Positions 54,729 to 63,766 of a stretch of 64,000 nucleotides of DNA are shown one piece after another. The notes under the pieces are model-generated. The model was not told the DNA's origin. It saw only the letters and a program-made list of their open reading frames with translations, and made no database searches. The number at the start of each line of letters is the position of its first letter. Positions within the stretch are counted from its first letter, which is position 1. The position numbers and the translations under genes are program-made. Source of the stretch: Acetobacter cerevisiae (GTDB lineage: Bacteria > Pseudomonadota > Alphaproteobacteria > Acetobacterales > Acetobacteraceae); the NCBI RefSeq assembly GCF_001580535.1, contig NZ_LHZA01000156.1, positions 90,508 to 154,507 on the forward strand, given 5' to 3'.

Positions 54729-55198
54729 ACTTCTCTAATTGGGGCGATCCTGCACACAGATAATGTCGAAACCGTGTCAAGGCCAGAGAGATGCAAAACA
54801 GTCTTGCTGAATGGCTTGCGGTTTGTTGCCGTTTAGGTCATGGTCGGCAAGCATGGCTCAAGGCAGGATTGCCCGTCATGCATCCTGTTTCCGCTCCTTT
54901 AGGGTTTAAAGGCGCGGCTGGCGTTTAACCGCCGCCCAGCGCAGATGGGAGCAGGAAACATTGGTTGAAGGATACATGACTATCGTCAGGGCCACGATCT
55001 TGGAGTGCATGACCAGACCGGAGACAGCATCCTGTTTCCGCGCCTCTGCTGTCACCTCAGCGCCTGGCCTGACATCCGCCTCTCATTTTCTCACACGTAC
55101 AGACCTATGCCTGTCGGAAGCGTCCCCCTCCCGTGTCCAGCCGTTCAGACGGCTCCACCGGATAGGCCGGCCACCGGCACGCCGGAGTTTTTCTTTTT
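54729..55198 (+). promoter_or_regulatory. Long leader region of rne (shared with amidase promoter)
   Basis: 470 bases without a convincing gene. A 15-base sequence GCATCCTGTTTCCGC occurs twice (54880-54894 and 55027-55041), and GCAGGAAACA near 54950 could pair with the second half of either. In enteric bacteria the long rne 5' leader mediates RNase E autoregulation; a similar role here is inference. An inverted repeat with GCCGG/CCGGC stands just before the rne start. Confidence 0.4.
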
Positions 55199-58165
55199 AT
55201 GTCAAAGCGTATGCTGATCGATGCGACGCACGCGGAAGAAACGCGCGTTGTCGTTATGGATGGAAACAGACTTGAAGATTACGATGTTGAAGCTGCCTCC
55301 AAAAAGCAGCTCAAAGGGAACATCTATCTTGCCCGCGTTGTTCGCGTAGAGCCCAGCCTTCAGGCAGCTTTTGTTGAATATGGCGGCAACCGCCACGGGT
55401 TTCTGGCCTTCAGCGAAATCCACCCTGACTACTACCAGATTCCGGTTGCTGACCGGGAAAAGCTTCTCGCCCTGCAGGCTGAAGAAGAAAACCTGATTGA
55501 CGCTGGCGAATCCGAGTCCGACGAAGACGAGACCGACGCGCAGGCTTCCGCCGCTGATGATGAAGACGCCAGCTCTGATGCTGACGAATCCACCAGCGAA
55601 GACGAAGGCCGCCGCCCCTCCCGCCGGAATGATACGCCTGACTATGTTGGTGGTGAAACTGACACGGGTGAGGAAGCGCTCATCCAGAAGCGTATTGCCC
55701 GCTTCCTGCGCAACTACCGCATTCAGGAAGTCATTCGCCGCCGGCAGGTTCTGCTGGTGCAGGTCGTCAAGGAAGAACGTGGCAACAAGGGCGCGGCTCT
55801 GACAACCTATGTCTCCCTCGCCGGTCGTTACTGTGTGCTGATGCCCAACGCTCTGCGTGGTGGTGGCGTCTCCCGCAAGATTACGTCTGTGCCTGACCGC
55901 CGCCGCCTGCGTGACATCATCTCCGGCCTCAATCTGCCGCGTGGCATGGCCATGATTGTCCGTACCGCTGGCGCGCAGCGTCCGGGACCGGAAATTACAC
56001 GAGACTGCGAATATCTGCTCCATCTGTGGGACGATATCCGGGACCTGACGATGCAGTCCGTCGCACCGGCGCTGATTTACGAGGAAGCAAGCCTCGTCAA
56101 ACGCGCCATCCGCGATGTGTACACGCGTGAAGTGAGCGAAATTCTGGTGGACGGCGAGCATGGCTGGAAAGCTGCGCGCGACTTCATGCGGATGCTCATG
56201 CCGCAGCACGCAGAAAAAGTCCGGCTGTGGAACAAGGAAAGCCAGCCCCTCTTCACACATTACCATGTGGAAGGGCATCTGGACGCCATGCTCTCCCCGG
56301 TCGTGTCTCTGCGCTCCGGTGGCTATCTGGTTATCAACCAGACAGAAGCTCTGGTCGCCATTGACGTGAACTCCGGCAAAGCAACCAGCCAGCGCAATAT
56401 TGAAGAAACCGCCTTCCGCACCAATCAGGAAGCAGCGGATGAAGTGGCCCGCCAGCTCAGGCTGCGCGATCTGGCCGGATTGATTGTCATTGACTTCATT
56501 GACATGGAATCCCGCCGCCACAACAGCGCGATTGAACGCCGCCTGAAAGATGCGCTACGCCATGACCGTGCGCGGATCCAGATGGGTTCGATCTCACACT
56601 TCGGTCTGCTGGAAATGTCACGCCAGCGGCTGCGACCTTCCGTGGCGGAAGCTGCGTTTACGCCCTGCCCGCACTGTCAGGGCACCGGCATGGTTCGTGG
56701 CATTGAAAGCTCTGCACTGCATGTGCTGCGTGCGGTGGAAGAAGAAGGCGCACGCCGTCGTGCTTCTGCCATTACCGTGCATGTTGCCGCAGAAATTGCG
56801 TTCTATGTGCTGAACAACAAGCGCGACTGGCTGGCTGAAATCGAGCAGCGGCATCAGATGGAAATTCTGTTTGAAGCCGACGCCACGCTGCCTGTGCCGG
56901 AAATTCGCATTGAACGCCGCCAGCCGCCCAAAGCGAACCGCAACCATGCGCCGCTGCCGCCGGTTGAAAACGCCGTAGTGGACGTCACCCCGGAAGACGC
57001 AACGCCGGTTGTGGAACAGGACACGACACCACGCGCCGAAGTTCCCGCTGCTGCCGCTGAACCTGGCACGGGGGAAGACGAACCGCGCCGCCGTCGCCGT
57101 CGCCGTCGCCGTCGTGGTAACGGGAACCGCGAAGAGAACGGGACGACCTCAGACCAGACCGCAGCAACGGCTCAGACTCCGGTAGCTGAAGAGCAGGCTG
57201 CTGCCGCAGCACCCGCTGAGGCTGAAGGCAATCTGATCCCCGGCCGCCGTCGCACCCGCCATTCCCGCGTGCGCCCGACAGAAACGGAAACACCGGAAAT
57301 CCGGGTTGCGATTGAGGAAGGTCCGGCTCCGCAGCCGCGCCGTCCGACATGGCAGGGGCCGACCCCGGCAAACCCGTTTGGTGGCAGTCTGGATATTTTC
57401 GATCTGATCGAAAATTCCACCATGGAAGCCGCTGAAGCAGAAAAGGCGAAGGCCTCCAAAGCAGCAGCAAAGCCGGAACCTGCCAAGGCCGCTCCGGTGG
57501 CAGCACCGGCTACAGCCGAAGAGCCGAAAGACGTTGAAGCTCCGGCTGACGAAGCGCCGACAGCTGAAGCCAAACCGGCCCGCAAGCGCCCGGGACGCCG
57601 CCGCAAAGCTGCTCCTGTAGCGGAAGAAGCTCCGGTTGTGGCCGACGCTGAGCAGGCCGCTCCTGCTGCGGTAGAAGCCGTGACGGAAACTGCTCCTGCT
57701 GCTGAAGCCCCGGTTGTGGAAGAAGAAGCCCCGAAACCGCGCCGCCGCCGTGCCACGCGGAAAAAGGCTGAGGCTACGGCTGAGGTTGAAGCGCCCGCTC
57801 AGGACGCAGATACTCCTGCCGCACTGGCAGCCGATGCAGCGCCGGAAGAAGAGCCCAAGCCCCGCACACGCCGCCGCGCAACCACGCGCCGGAAAACTGC
57901 GACGGCAACGGACGAGGCTTCCACCGCCGCACCGCAGGATGAAACAGCGGAACCCGCTGCAGAAAAACCTGCACCGCGCCGCCGTCGGGCCGCAGCCAAG
58001 AGCACGGCTGCGACTAGCAAAAGCGCCCCGGCTGAAGCCCAGGACGCCAGTGCTGACAAAGCGCCTGCGAAGGAAGACGCACCGGATGCGTCCATCGTGC
58101 AGCCGATTGTTATTGATGACGAGAAGCCTGCACCCAAGCGCCGCACGGGGTGGTGGCGTCGCTAA
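55199..58165 (+). CDS. rne: Ribonuclease E
   Basis: 988-residue endoribonuclease, core of the RNA degradosome. The S1 domain (about 37-215) is interrupted by an acidic insert (101-160, Asp/Glu/Ser), a feature of alphaproteobacterial enzymes. The DNase I-like catalytic site uses D389 ('ALVAIDVNSG') and D432 ('LIVIDFIDME'). The zinc-link is 'CPHCQGTGM' near 490. The C-terminal half (from about 560) is disordered, with Arg-rich blocks (one of ten Arg in a row encoded by repeated CGCCGT) and Ala/Glu/Pro-rich linkers, expected to bind RNA and partner proteins. The start codon is ATG at 55199. Confidence 0.97.
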   Translation: MSKRMLIDATHAEETRVVVMDGNRLEDYDVEAASKKQLKGNIYLARVVRVEPSLQAAFVEYGGNRHGFLAFSEIHPDYYQIPVADREKLLALQAEEENLIDAGESESDEDETDAQASAADDEDASSDADESTSEDEGRRPSRRNDTPDYVGGETDTGEEALIQKRIARFLRNYRIQEVIRRRQVLLVQVVKEERGNKGAALTTYVSLAGRYCVLMPNALRGGGVSRKITSVPDRRRLRDIISGLNLPRGMAMIVRTAGAQRPGPEITRDCEYLLHLWDDIRDLTMQSVAPALIYEEASLVKRAIRDVYTREVSEILVDGEHGWKAARDFMRMLMPQHAEKVRLWNKESQPLFTHYHVEGHLDAMLSPVVSLRSGGYLVINQTEALVAIDVNSGKATSQRNIEETAFRTNQEAADEVARQLRLRDLAGLIVIDFIDMESRRHNSAIERRLKDALRHDRARIQMGSISHFGLLEMSRQRLRPSVAEAAFTPCPHCQGTGMVRGIESSALHVLRAVEEEGARRRASAITVHVAAEIAFYVLNNKRDWLAEIEQRHQMEILFEADATLPVPEIRIERRQPPKANRNHAPLPPVENAVVDVTPEDATPVVEQDTTPRAEVPAAAAEPGTGEDEPRRRRRRRRRRGNGNREENGTTSDQTAATAQTPVAEEQAAAAAPAEAEGNLIPGRRRTRHSRVRPTETETPEIRVAIEEGPAPQPRRPTWQGPTPANPFGGSLDIFDLIENSTMEAAEAEKAKASKAAAKPEPAKAAPVAAPATAEEPKDVEAPADEAPTAEAKPARKRPGRRRKAAPVAEEAPVVADAEQAAPAAVEAVTETAPAAEAPVVEEEAPKPRRRRATRKKAEATAEVEAPAQDADTPAALAADAAPEEEPKPRTRRRATTRRKTATATDEASTAAPQDETAEPAAEKPAPRRRRAAAKSTAATSKSAPAEAQDASADKAPAKEDAPDASIVQPIVIDDEKPAPKRRTGWWRR

Positions 58166-58182
58166 AGCAGGACTGAGGAGAA

Positions 58183-58208
58183 GGGGGTAGGTGTTCGCAC
58201 CTGCCCCC
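58183..58208 (+). terminator. Hairpin after rne
   Basis: GGGGGTAGGTG, loop TTCG, and CACCTGCCCCC form an 11-bp stem (one G-T pair) with a stable tetraloop, 18 bases after the rne stop. No long T run follows directly. Confidence 0.65.
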
Positions 58209-58297
58209 TAACTGCTTCCTGCCTCTTTTGGCCCCCGGCCACGTATGGTAGGTAAGGTCTTCGTAAAAACAGACCTGCCCGCCCCACCGGAGTTTTC

Positions 58298-59047
58298 ATG
58301 ACCGTGCCCCAGCCAGATCTTCAGCCCGAGCGTTCTTCCGGAGCGCAGGACCGGGGCCCTCTGGTTCTGGCTCTGCCTAAAGGGCGGATCCTGAAAGCCG
58401 TCACGCCGCTTCTTGATAAAGCAGGCATGGCCCCCTCCCCCGATTGTCTGGGTGATGACAGCCGCAAACTGCGCTTCCCGACCCAGAACCCCAATCTTGA
58501 TGTTGTGCGCGTCCGCTCTTTCGATGTGGCCACCTTTGTGGCATCCGGTGGCGCGCATGTGGGCATCTGCGGCGCAGACGTGCTGATGGAATTTGACTAC
58601 CCCGAAATTTATGCCCCGCTGGATCTGGGCATTGGTGGCTGCCGTGTCTCCGTTGCGCAGCCTGCCAGCCTGCCGCATGACCCGCAGGAATGGGCGCGGT
58701 GGTCTGAAGTCCGCGTTGCGACCAAATACCCCGCCATAACCCGTCGCTTTTTTGCAGCGCGCGGTATTAACGCCAATATCGTGCATTTGCATGGTGCGAT
58801 GGAACTGGCCCCGATGCTGGGCCTGTCCCGCCTGATTGTAGATCTGGTGGATACCGGTTCTACCCTGCGCGCCAACGGGCTGCGGGAAGTGGAAACGATT
58901 ACGCACATCACCAGTCGGCTGATTGTAAACCGTACGGCCCTGAAAACCCGTCCGGAAGAAATCAGTGCGATTATCAACGGCTTTCGCAGCGCGATGGAAG
59001 CCGCTCCTTCCGCCGCACAAAAGATCAAGGCAGAGCAGTCTTCATGA
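58298..59047 (+). CDS. hisG: ATP phosphoribosyltransferase, short form
   Basis: 249 residues; first enzyme of histidine synthesis, joining ATP and PRPP. 'LVLALPKGRILKAVTPLL' is the N-terminal motif and 'LIVDLVDTGSTLRANGL' the PRPP-binding loop. The length is that of the short form, which lacks the C-terminal regulatory domain and needs HisZ for activity and feedback. No hisZ is in the window. The start is preceded by CCGGAG. It overlaps hisD by 4 bases. Confidence 0.96.
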   Translation: MTVPQPDLQPERSSGAQDRGPLVLALPKGRILKAVTPLLDKAGMAPSPDCLGDDSRKLRFPTQNPNLDVVRVRSFDVATFVASGGAHVGICGADVLMEFDYPEIYAPLDLGIGGCRVSVAQPASLPHDPQEWARWSEVRVATKYPAITRRFFAARGINANIVHLHGAMELAPMLGLSRLIVDLVDTGSTLRANGLREVETITHITSRLIVNRTALKTRPEEISAIINGFRSAMEAAPSAAQKIKAEQSS

Positions 59048-60357
59048 AACGGCTAGACACACGCGACCCGGGTTTTGAGGCTAATTTCGCCTCGCTTCTG
59101 ACCGCCCGTGAAGAACAGGGGCAGGAAGTTCATAAACCTGTTGCGGAGATTCTGGCCTCTGTGCGCCGGGATGGAGACGCCACCCTGTGTGCGCTGACCG
59201 AAAAATTTGACCGCCTGCCGCTTACCCCGGCCCGGCTGGCCTTTACGGCGGATGAAATTGCCAAAGCCTGCACACAGGTCAGCCCGGAACTGATGGCGGC
59301 TCTGGATGTCGCCGCTACGCGCATTGAATCCTTCCACAAAGCCCAGATGCCGTCGAATGTCCGTTATACGGATGATGTCGGCATGACGCTGGGCATGCGC
59401 TGGATCGCGCTGGATGCGGTCGGGCTCTATGTGCCCGGCGGGAAAGCGGCCTACCCCTCCTCCGTGCTGATGAACGCCATCCCGGCACGTGTGGCTGGCG
59501 TTCAGCGGCTGGCCATGTGCGTACCGACACCGGACGGCGTGATTAACCCGCTGGTGCTGGCCGCAGCGCATCGGGCTGGCGTGACAGAAATTTACCGGAT
59601 TGGCGGCGCACAGGCTGTGGGCGCCATGGCGTTCGGCACCCAGACCATTCGTCCCGTGGACCGTATTGTCGGCCCTGGTAACGCCTTTGTGGCGGAAGCC
59701 AAGCGGCAGGTGTTTGGTCATGTAGGCATCGACAGCATTGCAGGTCCGTCTGACGTGGTGGTAATTGCCGATTCGGCCACAGACCCACGCCTGATTGCGC
59801 TGGATCTGCTGGCGCAGGCCGAGCATGATGAACTCGCTCAGGCGACGCTCATCACACCGGATGCAGCCTTTGCCGACAAAGTAACAGAAGCCGTCACAAC
59901 CGAGCTGAAAACGCTGACCCGCACCGCTATTGCAAGTGCCAGCTGGGAGCGGAACGGCGCGGTTCTGGTCGTCAAAGATCTGGACGAAGCCGTGGCTCTG
60001 GCCAACCGTCTGGCACCGGAACATCTGGAACTGATGGTGGATGATCCGGAAGCCCTATTTGCCAAGGTCCGGCACGCTGGCGCGGTTTTCCTTGGCCGGT
60101 TCTGCCCGGAAGCTGTGGGCGATTACGTGGGTGGCCCGAACCATGTGCTGCCGACTTCCCGCACCGCCCGCTTTGCGTCCGGCCTGTCTGTTTTTGACTT
60201 TATGAAACGGACAACCTTCCTGGCTGGTGGCCCGGACGCCCTGCGCCGTATTGGCCCGGCAGGGGTCGCTCTGGCACAGGCCGAAGGGCTGGAAGCGCAT
60301 GCGCTGAGCATCTCTGCCCGGCTTGATGCGTTAGACCAAACCACGCCTAACGCTTGA
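59044..60357 (+). CDS. hisD: Histidinol dehydrogenase
   Basis: 437-residue zinc enzyme that oxidises L-histidinol to histidine in two NAD-linked steps. 'GLYVPGGKAAYPSSVLMNAIPA', 'DRIVGPGNAFVAEAKR', 'IAGPSDVVVIADS' and 'AEHDELAQ' are family landmarks with zinc and catalytic residues. 'GPNHVLPTSRTARF' follows. Full length. It is coupled to hisG and precedes infA, the common alphaproteobacterial order. Confidence 0.98.
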   Translation: MKRLDTRDPGFEANFASLLTAREEQGQEVHKPVAEILASVRRDGDATLCALTEKFDRLPLTPARLAFTADEIAKACTQVSPELMAALDVAATRIESFHKAQMPSNVRYTDDVGMTLGMRWIALDAVGLYVPGGKAAYPSSVLMNAIPARVAGVQRLAMCVPTPDGVINPLVLAAAHRAGVTEIYRIGGAQAVGAMAFGTQTIRPVDRIVGPGNAFVAEAKRQVFGHVGIDSIAGPSDVVVIADSATDPRLIALDLLAQAEHDELAQATLITPDAAFADKVTEAVTTELKTLTRTAIASASWERNGAVLVVKDLDEAVALANRLAPEHLELMVDDPEALFAKVRHAGAVFLGRFCPEAVGDYVGGPNHVLPTSRTARFASGLSVFDFMKRTTFLAGGPDALRRIGPAGVALAQAEGLEAHALSISARLDALDQTTPNA

Positions 60358-60427
60358 CCGAACCGGCTCCCTCACCCATATCTGCACATCCAACCATAAC
60401 GAGGCTTAAAAATGAACGAAGGACGCC

Positions 60428-60646
60428 ATGTCTAAAGAAGACATGATTGAATTCAGCGGCACGGTTACAGAACTGCTGCCCAACGCGATGTTCCGGGTGA
60501 AACTCGACAACGAACATATGATTCTGGCCCATACCAGCGGCAAAATGCGCAAGAACCGTATTCGTGTTCTGGCTGGTGATCGGGTGAATGTCGAAATGAC
60601 ACCGTATGACCTGTCCAAAGGTCGTATTACCTTCCGCTTCAAGTAA
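60428..60646 (+). CDS. infA: Translation initiation factor IF-1
   Basis: 72-residue OB-fold protein that binds the 30S A site with IF-2 and IF-3. It begins '[19 protein letters not shown]' and ends '[12 protein letters not shown]', as in nearly all IF-1. A short ribosome site GAAGGA stands 6-11 bases upstream. maf follows 4 bases after its stop. Confidence 0.99.
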   Translation: MSKEDMIEFSGTVTELLPNAMFRVKLDNEHMILAHTSGKMRKNRIRVLAGDRVNVEMTPYDLSKGRITFRFK

Positions 60647-60650
60647 GACG

Positions 60651-61283
60651 ATGGCTGTATCCGGGCCGGATGGCACGGAGAACGGAGGCCGCCCTCACTT
60701 TGTGCTGGCGTCCGCATCGCCCCGCAGGCTTGACCTTTTGCGTCAGGTCGGGCTGGTGCCAGACCGCGTTCTCCCGGCTGATATTGATGAAACCCCAGCC
60801 CGGAGAGAACTGCCGCGCCCCTACGTGCGCCGCATGGCCATGGAAAAAGCGAACGTGGTTGCTGCCAGCCTGAGCGAACCTGCTCTGGTGCTGGGAGCGG
60901 ACACGGTTGTTGCCCTTGGCCGACGCATTCTGCCCAAAGCAGAAAACCGTGAGACTGCACGCGCCTGCCTGGAACAGCTTTCCGGCCGTCGTCATACGGT
61001 GCTAACCGCCCTTTCTGTTATCCCCTCTGCTGGCTGGCCGGAAGGCCACCGGGCCGAACGGGTTGTAGAAACGGCAGTCACGTTCTCCCGCATGACCTCT
61101 CATCAGATCCAAAGCCTGCTAGATCTGGGCGACTGGCAAGGCAAGGCGGGCGGCTATGCGCTGCAGGGCCATGCTGCGGCTTTTATCCGTTTTGTTTCCG
61201 GCAGCGCCTCCGCCGTTATTGGCCTGCCCCTGTTTGAAACGGCCCAGCTTTTGCGTGGCCAGCCGGGCCACTGGCTGGCGTGA
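60651..61283 (+). CDS. maf: Maf-family nucleotide pyrophosphatase
   Basis: 210 residues. Maf proteins hydrolyse non-canonical or excess nucleoside triphosphates (dTTP, UTP or m7GTP types). The signature 'FVLASASPRRLDLLRQVG' and 'VLGADTVVALGRRILPKAEN' are present, as is 'GKAGGYALQGHAAAFI'. The start is taken at ATG 60651, 4 bases after infA; a frame to 60606 overlaps infA and was discarded. It overlaps the RNase-like gene by GTGA. Confidence 0.95.
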   Translation: MAVSGPDGTENGGRPHFVLASASPRRLDLLRQVGLVPDRVLPADIDETPARRELPRPYVRRMAMEKANVVAASLSEPALVLGADTVVALGRRILPKAENRETARACLEQLSGRRHTVLTALSVIPSAGWPEGHRAERVVETAVTFSRMTSHQIQSLLDLGDWQGKAGGYALQGHAAAFIRFVSGSASAVIGLPLFETAQLLRGQPGHWLA

Positions 61284-62368
61284 GCGTGTATCTGCGCCTC
61301 GCCACCTATCCCGGCGAACTGCGCATTGCCGTTACACAAGACGAAACCCTGCTTGATTACGCGCTCTGGCGTCCTGCCGCACCGGATGGTGTGGATGATG
61401 TCTATCTGGGTCGCATCAGCGCGCATGCCCCCGGCATGGGCGGAGCGTTTGTGGATCTGGGAGGGGGCGCAAGTGGCTTCCTGCCCGACCAGAAGGGCTC
61501 AGACACCCTCACGGAAGGGCAAACCCTCACCGTGAGGGTGGTGCGGGCTGCGCAGGGCGGTAAAGGGGTTCGGCTGAAGCCAGAAAAAGCTCCTGCGACT
61601 CTGCCCGCTAAGCCGCCGGGGCTGATCAGCCGAGGCCCCACGCCACTGGACCGTCTGGCCGCCCGGTGGCCGGATGCTACAATTGTTGTCGATTCCCCGG
61701 CTGCTGCGGCCTGTCTTCCGGTCGCTTTGCGCCCGCGCCGCCAGCAGGAACTCCAGCCGTTCCCGGAAGAGATTGCCCACGCCTGCACGGCGCTGGAAGA
61801 ACCGCTTATCAGCCTGCCCGGTGGCATGCAGGCCAGTATTACGCCAACACCTGCTTTGGTCGCCATTGATATGGATGCGCCCCCAGCCAAAACAGGCTGG
61901 CCCAAACAAACCGCACAGTTTGCCGCCAACCGGGATGCTCTTCCGGCTCTGATGCGCCAGATTCGCCTGCGCAACCTTTCTGGTGCGATTCTGATTGACC
62001 CTGCCGGACTAGCCACACGCAAGCGGCAGGCACTTCTGGAGCCTGTAAAAGCGGCTCTGCAGGATGATCCGCTCCGCCCCCGTTGCCTTGGCATTACTGC
62101 GTTGGGGCTGGTTGAGCTGGTACGGGCACGGATTCACCCGTCTCTGCCAGAACTCCTCTCCTCCCCGCATGGGCAGGCGCTGGCCGTATTGCGCCACCTT
62201 GTGACGCAGGAGATGGAAGCGACCGTCCTGCGGGGCGGCCTTGGCCTCATCACCGCACTGGAACAGGACCCGCAGGCTCTGGCAGACTGTATCTCTCAAC
62301 GCGGTAAGCCTTTGCGCCTCCAGCTTGACCCCGCCCTGCCTGATTTTTTCTGGACGACACACGCATGA
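61280..62368 (+). CDS. Short RNase E/G-family protein
   Basis: 362 residues starting with a GTG inside the maf stop (GTGA). It has a shortened S1-like region ('[30 protein letters not shown]') and a catalytic region with D197 ('ALVAIDMD') and D240 ('[11 protein letters not shown]'). The spacing of 43 residues equals that between the two catalytic aspartates of RNase E. The zinc-link CPxC, the conserved 'FxTNxEA' segment and the C-terminal part are missing. It may be a reduced nuclease or non-catalytic RNA-binding paralogue. Related short forms occur between maf and yacG in Alphaproteobacteria. Confidence 0.8.
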   Translation: MSVYLRLATYPGELRIAVTQDETLLDYALWRPAAPDGVDDVYLGRISAHAPGMGGAFVDLGGGASGFLPDQKGSDTLTEGQTLTVRVVRAAQGGKGVRLKPEKAPATLPAKPPGLISRGPTPLDRLAARWPDATIVVDSPAAAACLPVALRPRRQQELQPFPEEIAHACTALEEPLISLPGGMQASITPTPALVAIDMDAPPAKTGWPKQTAQFAANRDALPALMRQIRLRNLSGAILIDPAGLATRKRQALLEPVKAALQDDPLRPRCLGITALGLVELVRARIHPSLPELLSSPHGQALAVLRHLVTQEMEATVLRGGLGLITALEQDPQALADCISQRGKPLRLQLDPALPDFFWTTHA

Positions 62369-62547
62369 GCAAAAACAGCACCTGCCCCGTTTGTGGCGCG
62401 CCAACCCAGGCCGCCACACGCCCTTTCTGCTCCCAGCGCTGCGCGGATATTGACCTCGGACGCTGGTTTTCCGGGCAGTATCGCATCCCCGGCCCACCGG
62501 CTGATGAAGAGAATCTTGAAAAACCTGAGAGAAATGACGAAAGGTGA
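62365..62547 (+). CDS. yacG: DNA gyrase inhibitor YacG (zinc-binding)
   Basis: 60 residues. Four cysteines in 'CPVCGAP' and '[14 protein letters not shown]' form the zinc site, followed by an acidic C-terminal tail ('[12 protein letters not shown]'). YacG binds GyrB and blocks DNA binding in E. coli. The start overlaps the preceding stop by 4 bases (ATGA). This is the last protein gene before tRNA-Phe. Confidence 0.95.
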   Translation: MSKNSTCPVCGAPTQAATRPFCSQRCADIDLGRWFSGQYRIPGPPADEENLEKPERNDER

Positions 62548-62602
62548 CTTGATCTCCCTCCCCTCCTGCGATACATGCTCTCTCACGCCGCAAGGCTGCG
62601 GT

Positions 62603-62678
62603 GCCCAAGTAGCTCAGTTGGTAGAGCATGCGACTGAAAATCGCAGTGTCACTGGTTCGATCCCGGTCTTGGGCACCA
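62603..62678 (+). tRNA. tRNA-Phe (anticodon GAA)
   Basis: 76 bases. Acceptor GCCCAAG pairs with CTTGGGC; anticodon stem TGCGA/TCGCA encloses CTGAAAA with GAA; T loop TTCGATC; discriminator A and CCA encoded. A run of six T follows directly. It probably reads through from yacG. Confidence 0.96.
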
Positions 62679-62862
62679 TTTTTTCCTAAAAATTTAAACG
62701 CTATTCCTGCTTCGGTTTAAACCGTCTTAGATTGCATATGCTGTATGAGGCTGATGCTCTTTGAGCACCTGGCCTCTTTTGCATGATATCCGAGTTGCCG
62801 CACCCTACCGGCCTGAAAACACACACTTTTTTCCATTTCATGCTGTCTTATTTTTCTGCTTT

Positions 62863-62922
62863 TGCACTTATCCCCAGATTCTGCGGATGGCTGCGGGGGT
62901 AAGCTTGTGGATAAGCAGTACA
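62863..62922. repeat. 60-bp dispersed repeat with inverted DnaA boxes, copy 2
   Basis: This segment matches 44365-44424 at 53 of 60 positions. It has TTATCCCCA at 62868-62876 and TGTGGATAA (complement of TTATCCACA) at 62906-62914, facing each other. A further TGTCGATAA follows 13 bases after, and a T-rich tract lies on the left side. Confidence 0.85.
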
Positions 62923-63228
62923 GGCTGTGTCGATAACCCTCAGGCCATCTTTACCTTACAAGATCGTCTCAAAAATAATGCATCTCAGATTCCGTTTACG
63001 TTGGAAAACGGACATGCGTTCTTGGACGAGGATTAAACTGATGGCTGTAAGTGGGGGCGTCAGAAACGCTGCTTAGACAGCTGCAAGCTGTTGACCGCTT
63101 CCGTTTTTAACCCGACGAATATCTCCCCGTAGTCTCACAGATGGGTGTCGGGATCGCAGACCTTGTTGCAGCTGCGCATGCCAACAAGGTCGCTGCCTGA
63201 TTTTTTACTAAAATGAGAAAGTCAGTTC

Positions 63229-63259
63229 GGTTCGTGCTCCAGCTTTCAGGGCACGAACC
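63229..63259 (-). terminator. Hairpin downstream of yggT
   Basis: GGTTCGTGC (63229-63237) pairs exactly with GCACGAACC (63251-63259), with a 13-base loop. It follows the yggT stop by 14 bases. A T-rich segment follows only after about ten bases. Confidence 0.5.
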
Positions 63260-63273
63260 TTCTGTATGGTTTC

Positions 63274-63573
63274 TCAGCGATAAATCAGGGTTCTGAAAAG
63301 GCTGACCAGCACGGGCTGCACCACATACTGGATGCCCAGCAACACAACCATGGGGCTGAAATCCACGCCACCCAGTGAGGGCAGAATACGGCGCACCGGT
63401 TCCAGCAGAGGCTCTGTCATCCGGTTGAGGAAAAGGCCCACTTTCCAGACAAGCGGTTTCCGGCTGTCCAGAATACCAAACAGGCAGAGATTGATGAAAA
63501 TGCAGGACAGGATCAGGATCCAGCAATAAATCTCTAACAAGCGCATCAACACTGAAAAAAGAACAAACAGCAA
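63274..63573 (-). CDS. YggT family membrane protein
   Basis: About 99 residues, with two hydrophobic pairs ('LLEIYCWILILSCIFINLCLFG' broken into two halves, and 'FSPMVVLLGIQYVVQPVLVSLF'). The middle 'NRMTEPLLEPVRRILPSLGGVDFSPM' is the YggT signature. YggT proteins are found near cell-division and membrane-homeostasis genes. I choose the TTG at 63573 because GGAGAAG stands before it at a usable distance and the length then equals the family's; the ATG at 63546 would shorten the first helix. Confidence 0.9.
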   Translation of the reverse strand: MLFVLFSVLMRLLEIYCWILILSCIFINLCLFGILDSRKPLVWKVGLFLNRMTEPLLEPVRRILPSLGGVDFSPMVVLLGIQYVVQPVLVSLFRTLIYR

Positions 63574-63639
63574 GAACACTTCTCCACAACACAAGGGGAA
63601 GATCTGGCTTTACCAGACCTCAGGCCGATACAATACAGC

Positions 63640-63668
63640 TTGACACCGTCTTGATAAGCCCTTTAGAT
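63640..63668 (+). promoter_or_regulatory. Candidate promoter of tRNA-Ala
   Basis: TTGACA at 63640-63645 is a perfect -35 element. A 17-base spacer leads to TTAGAT (63663-63668), a weak -10. The tRNA begins 18 bases further on. Confidence 0.55.
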
Positions 63669-63685
63669 CCCAGACTTATACAGGC

Positions 63686-63761
63686 GGGGCTATAGCTCAG
63701 ATGGGAGAGCGCCTCGTTCGCAATGAGGAGGTCAGGGGTTCGATTCCCCTTAGCTCCACCA
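63686..63761 (+). tRNA. tRNA-Ala (anticodon CGC)
   Basis: 76 bases. Acceptor GGGGCTA pairs with TAGCTCC; anticodon stem CCTCG/TGAGG encloses TTCGCAA with CGC; T arm AGGGG-TTCGATT-CCCCT; CCA encoded. A single-gene unit. Confidence 0.96.
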
Positions 63762-63766
63762 CCCGC

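Larger units (their letters stand above)
62679..63273. other. Non-coding region between tRNA-Phe and yggT
   Basis: 595 bases without an accepted gene. It contains a T-rich stretch (62825-62862), the second DnaA-box repeat (62863-62922), a third box-like TGTCGATAA (62928-62936), and a 9-bp hairpin (63229-63259) next to yggT. Weak open frames (62761-63036 plus strand; minus strand from 63592 to 63107 in a frame overlapping yggT) show no family signal. Confidence 0.5.

Noticed and set aside
57087..57117. Repeated CGCCGT hexamers as a possible regulatory repeat
   Set aside because: They are explained by an arginine-rich RNA-binding block inside the RNase E C-terminal half.
62761..63036. 91-codon plus-strand open frame after tRNA-Phe
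   Set aside because: It reads through the DnaA-box repeat, has no ribosome site and no recognisable protein features.
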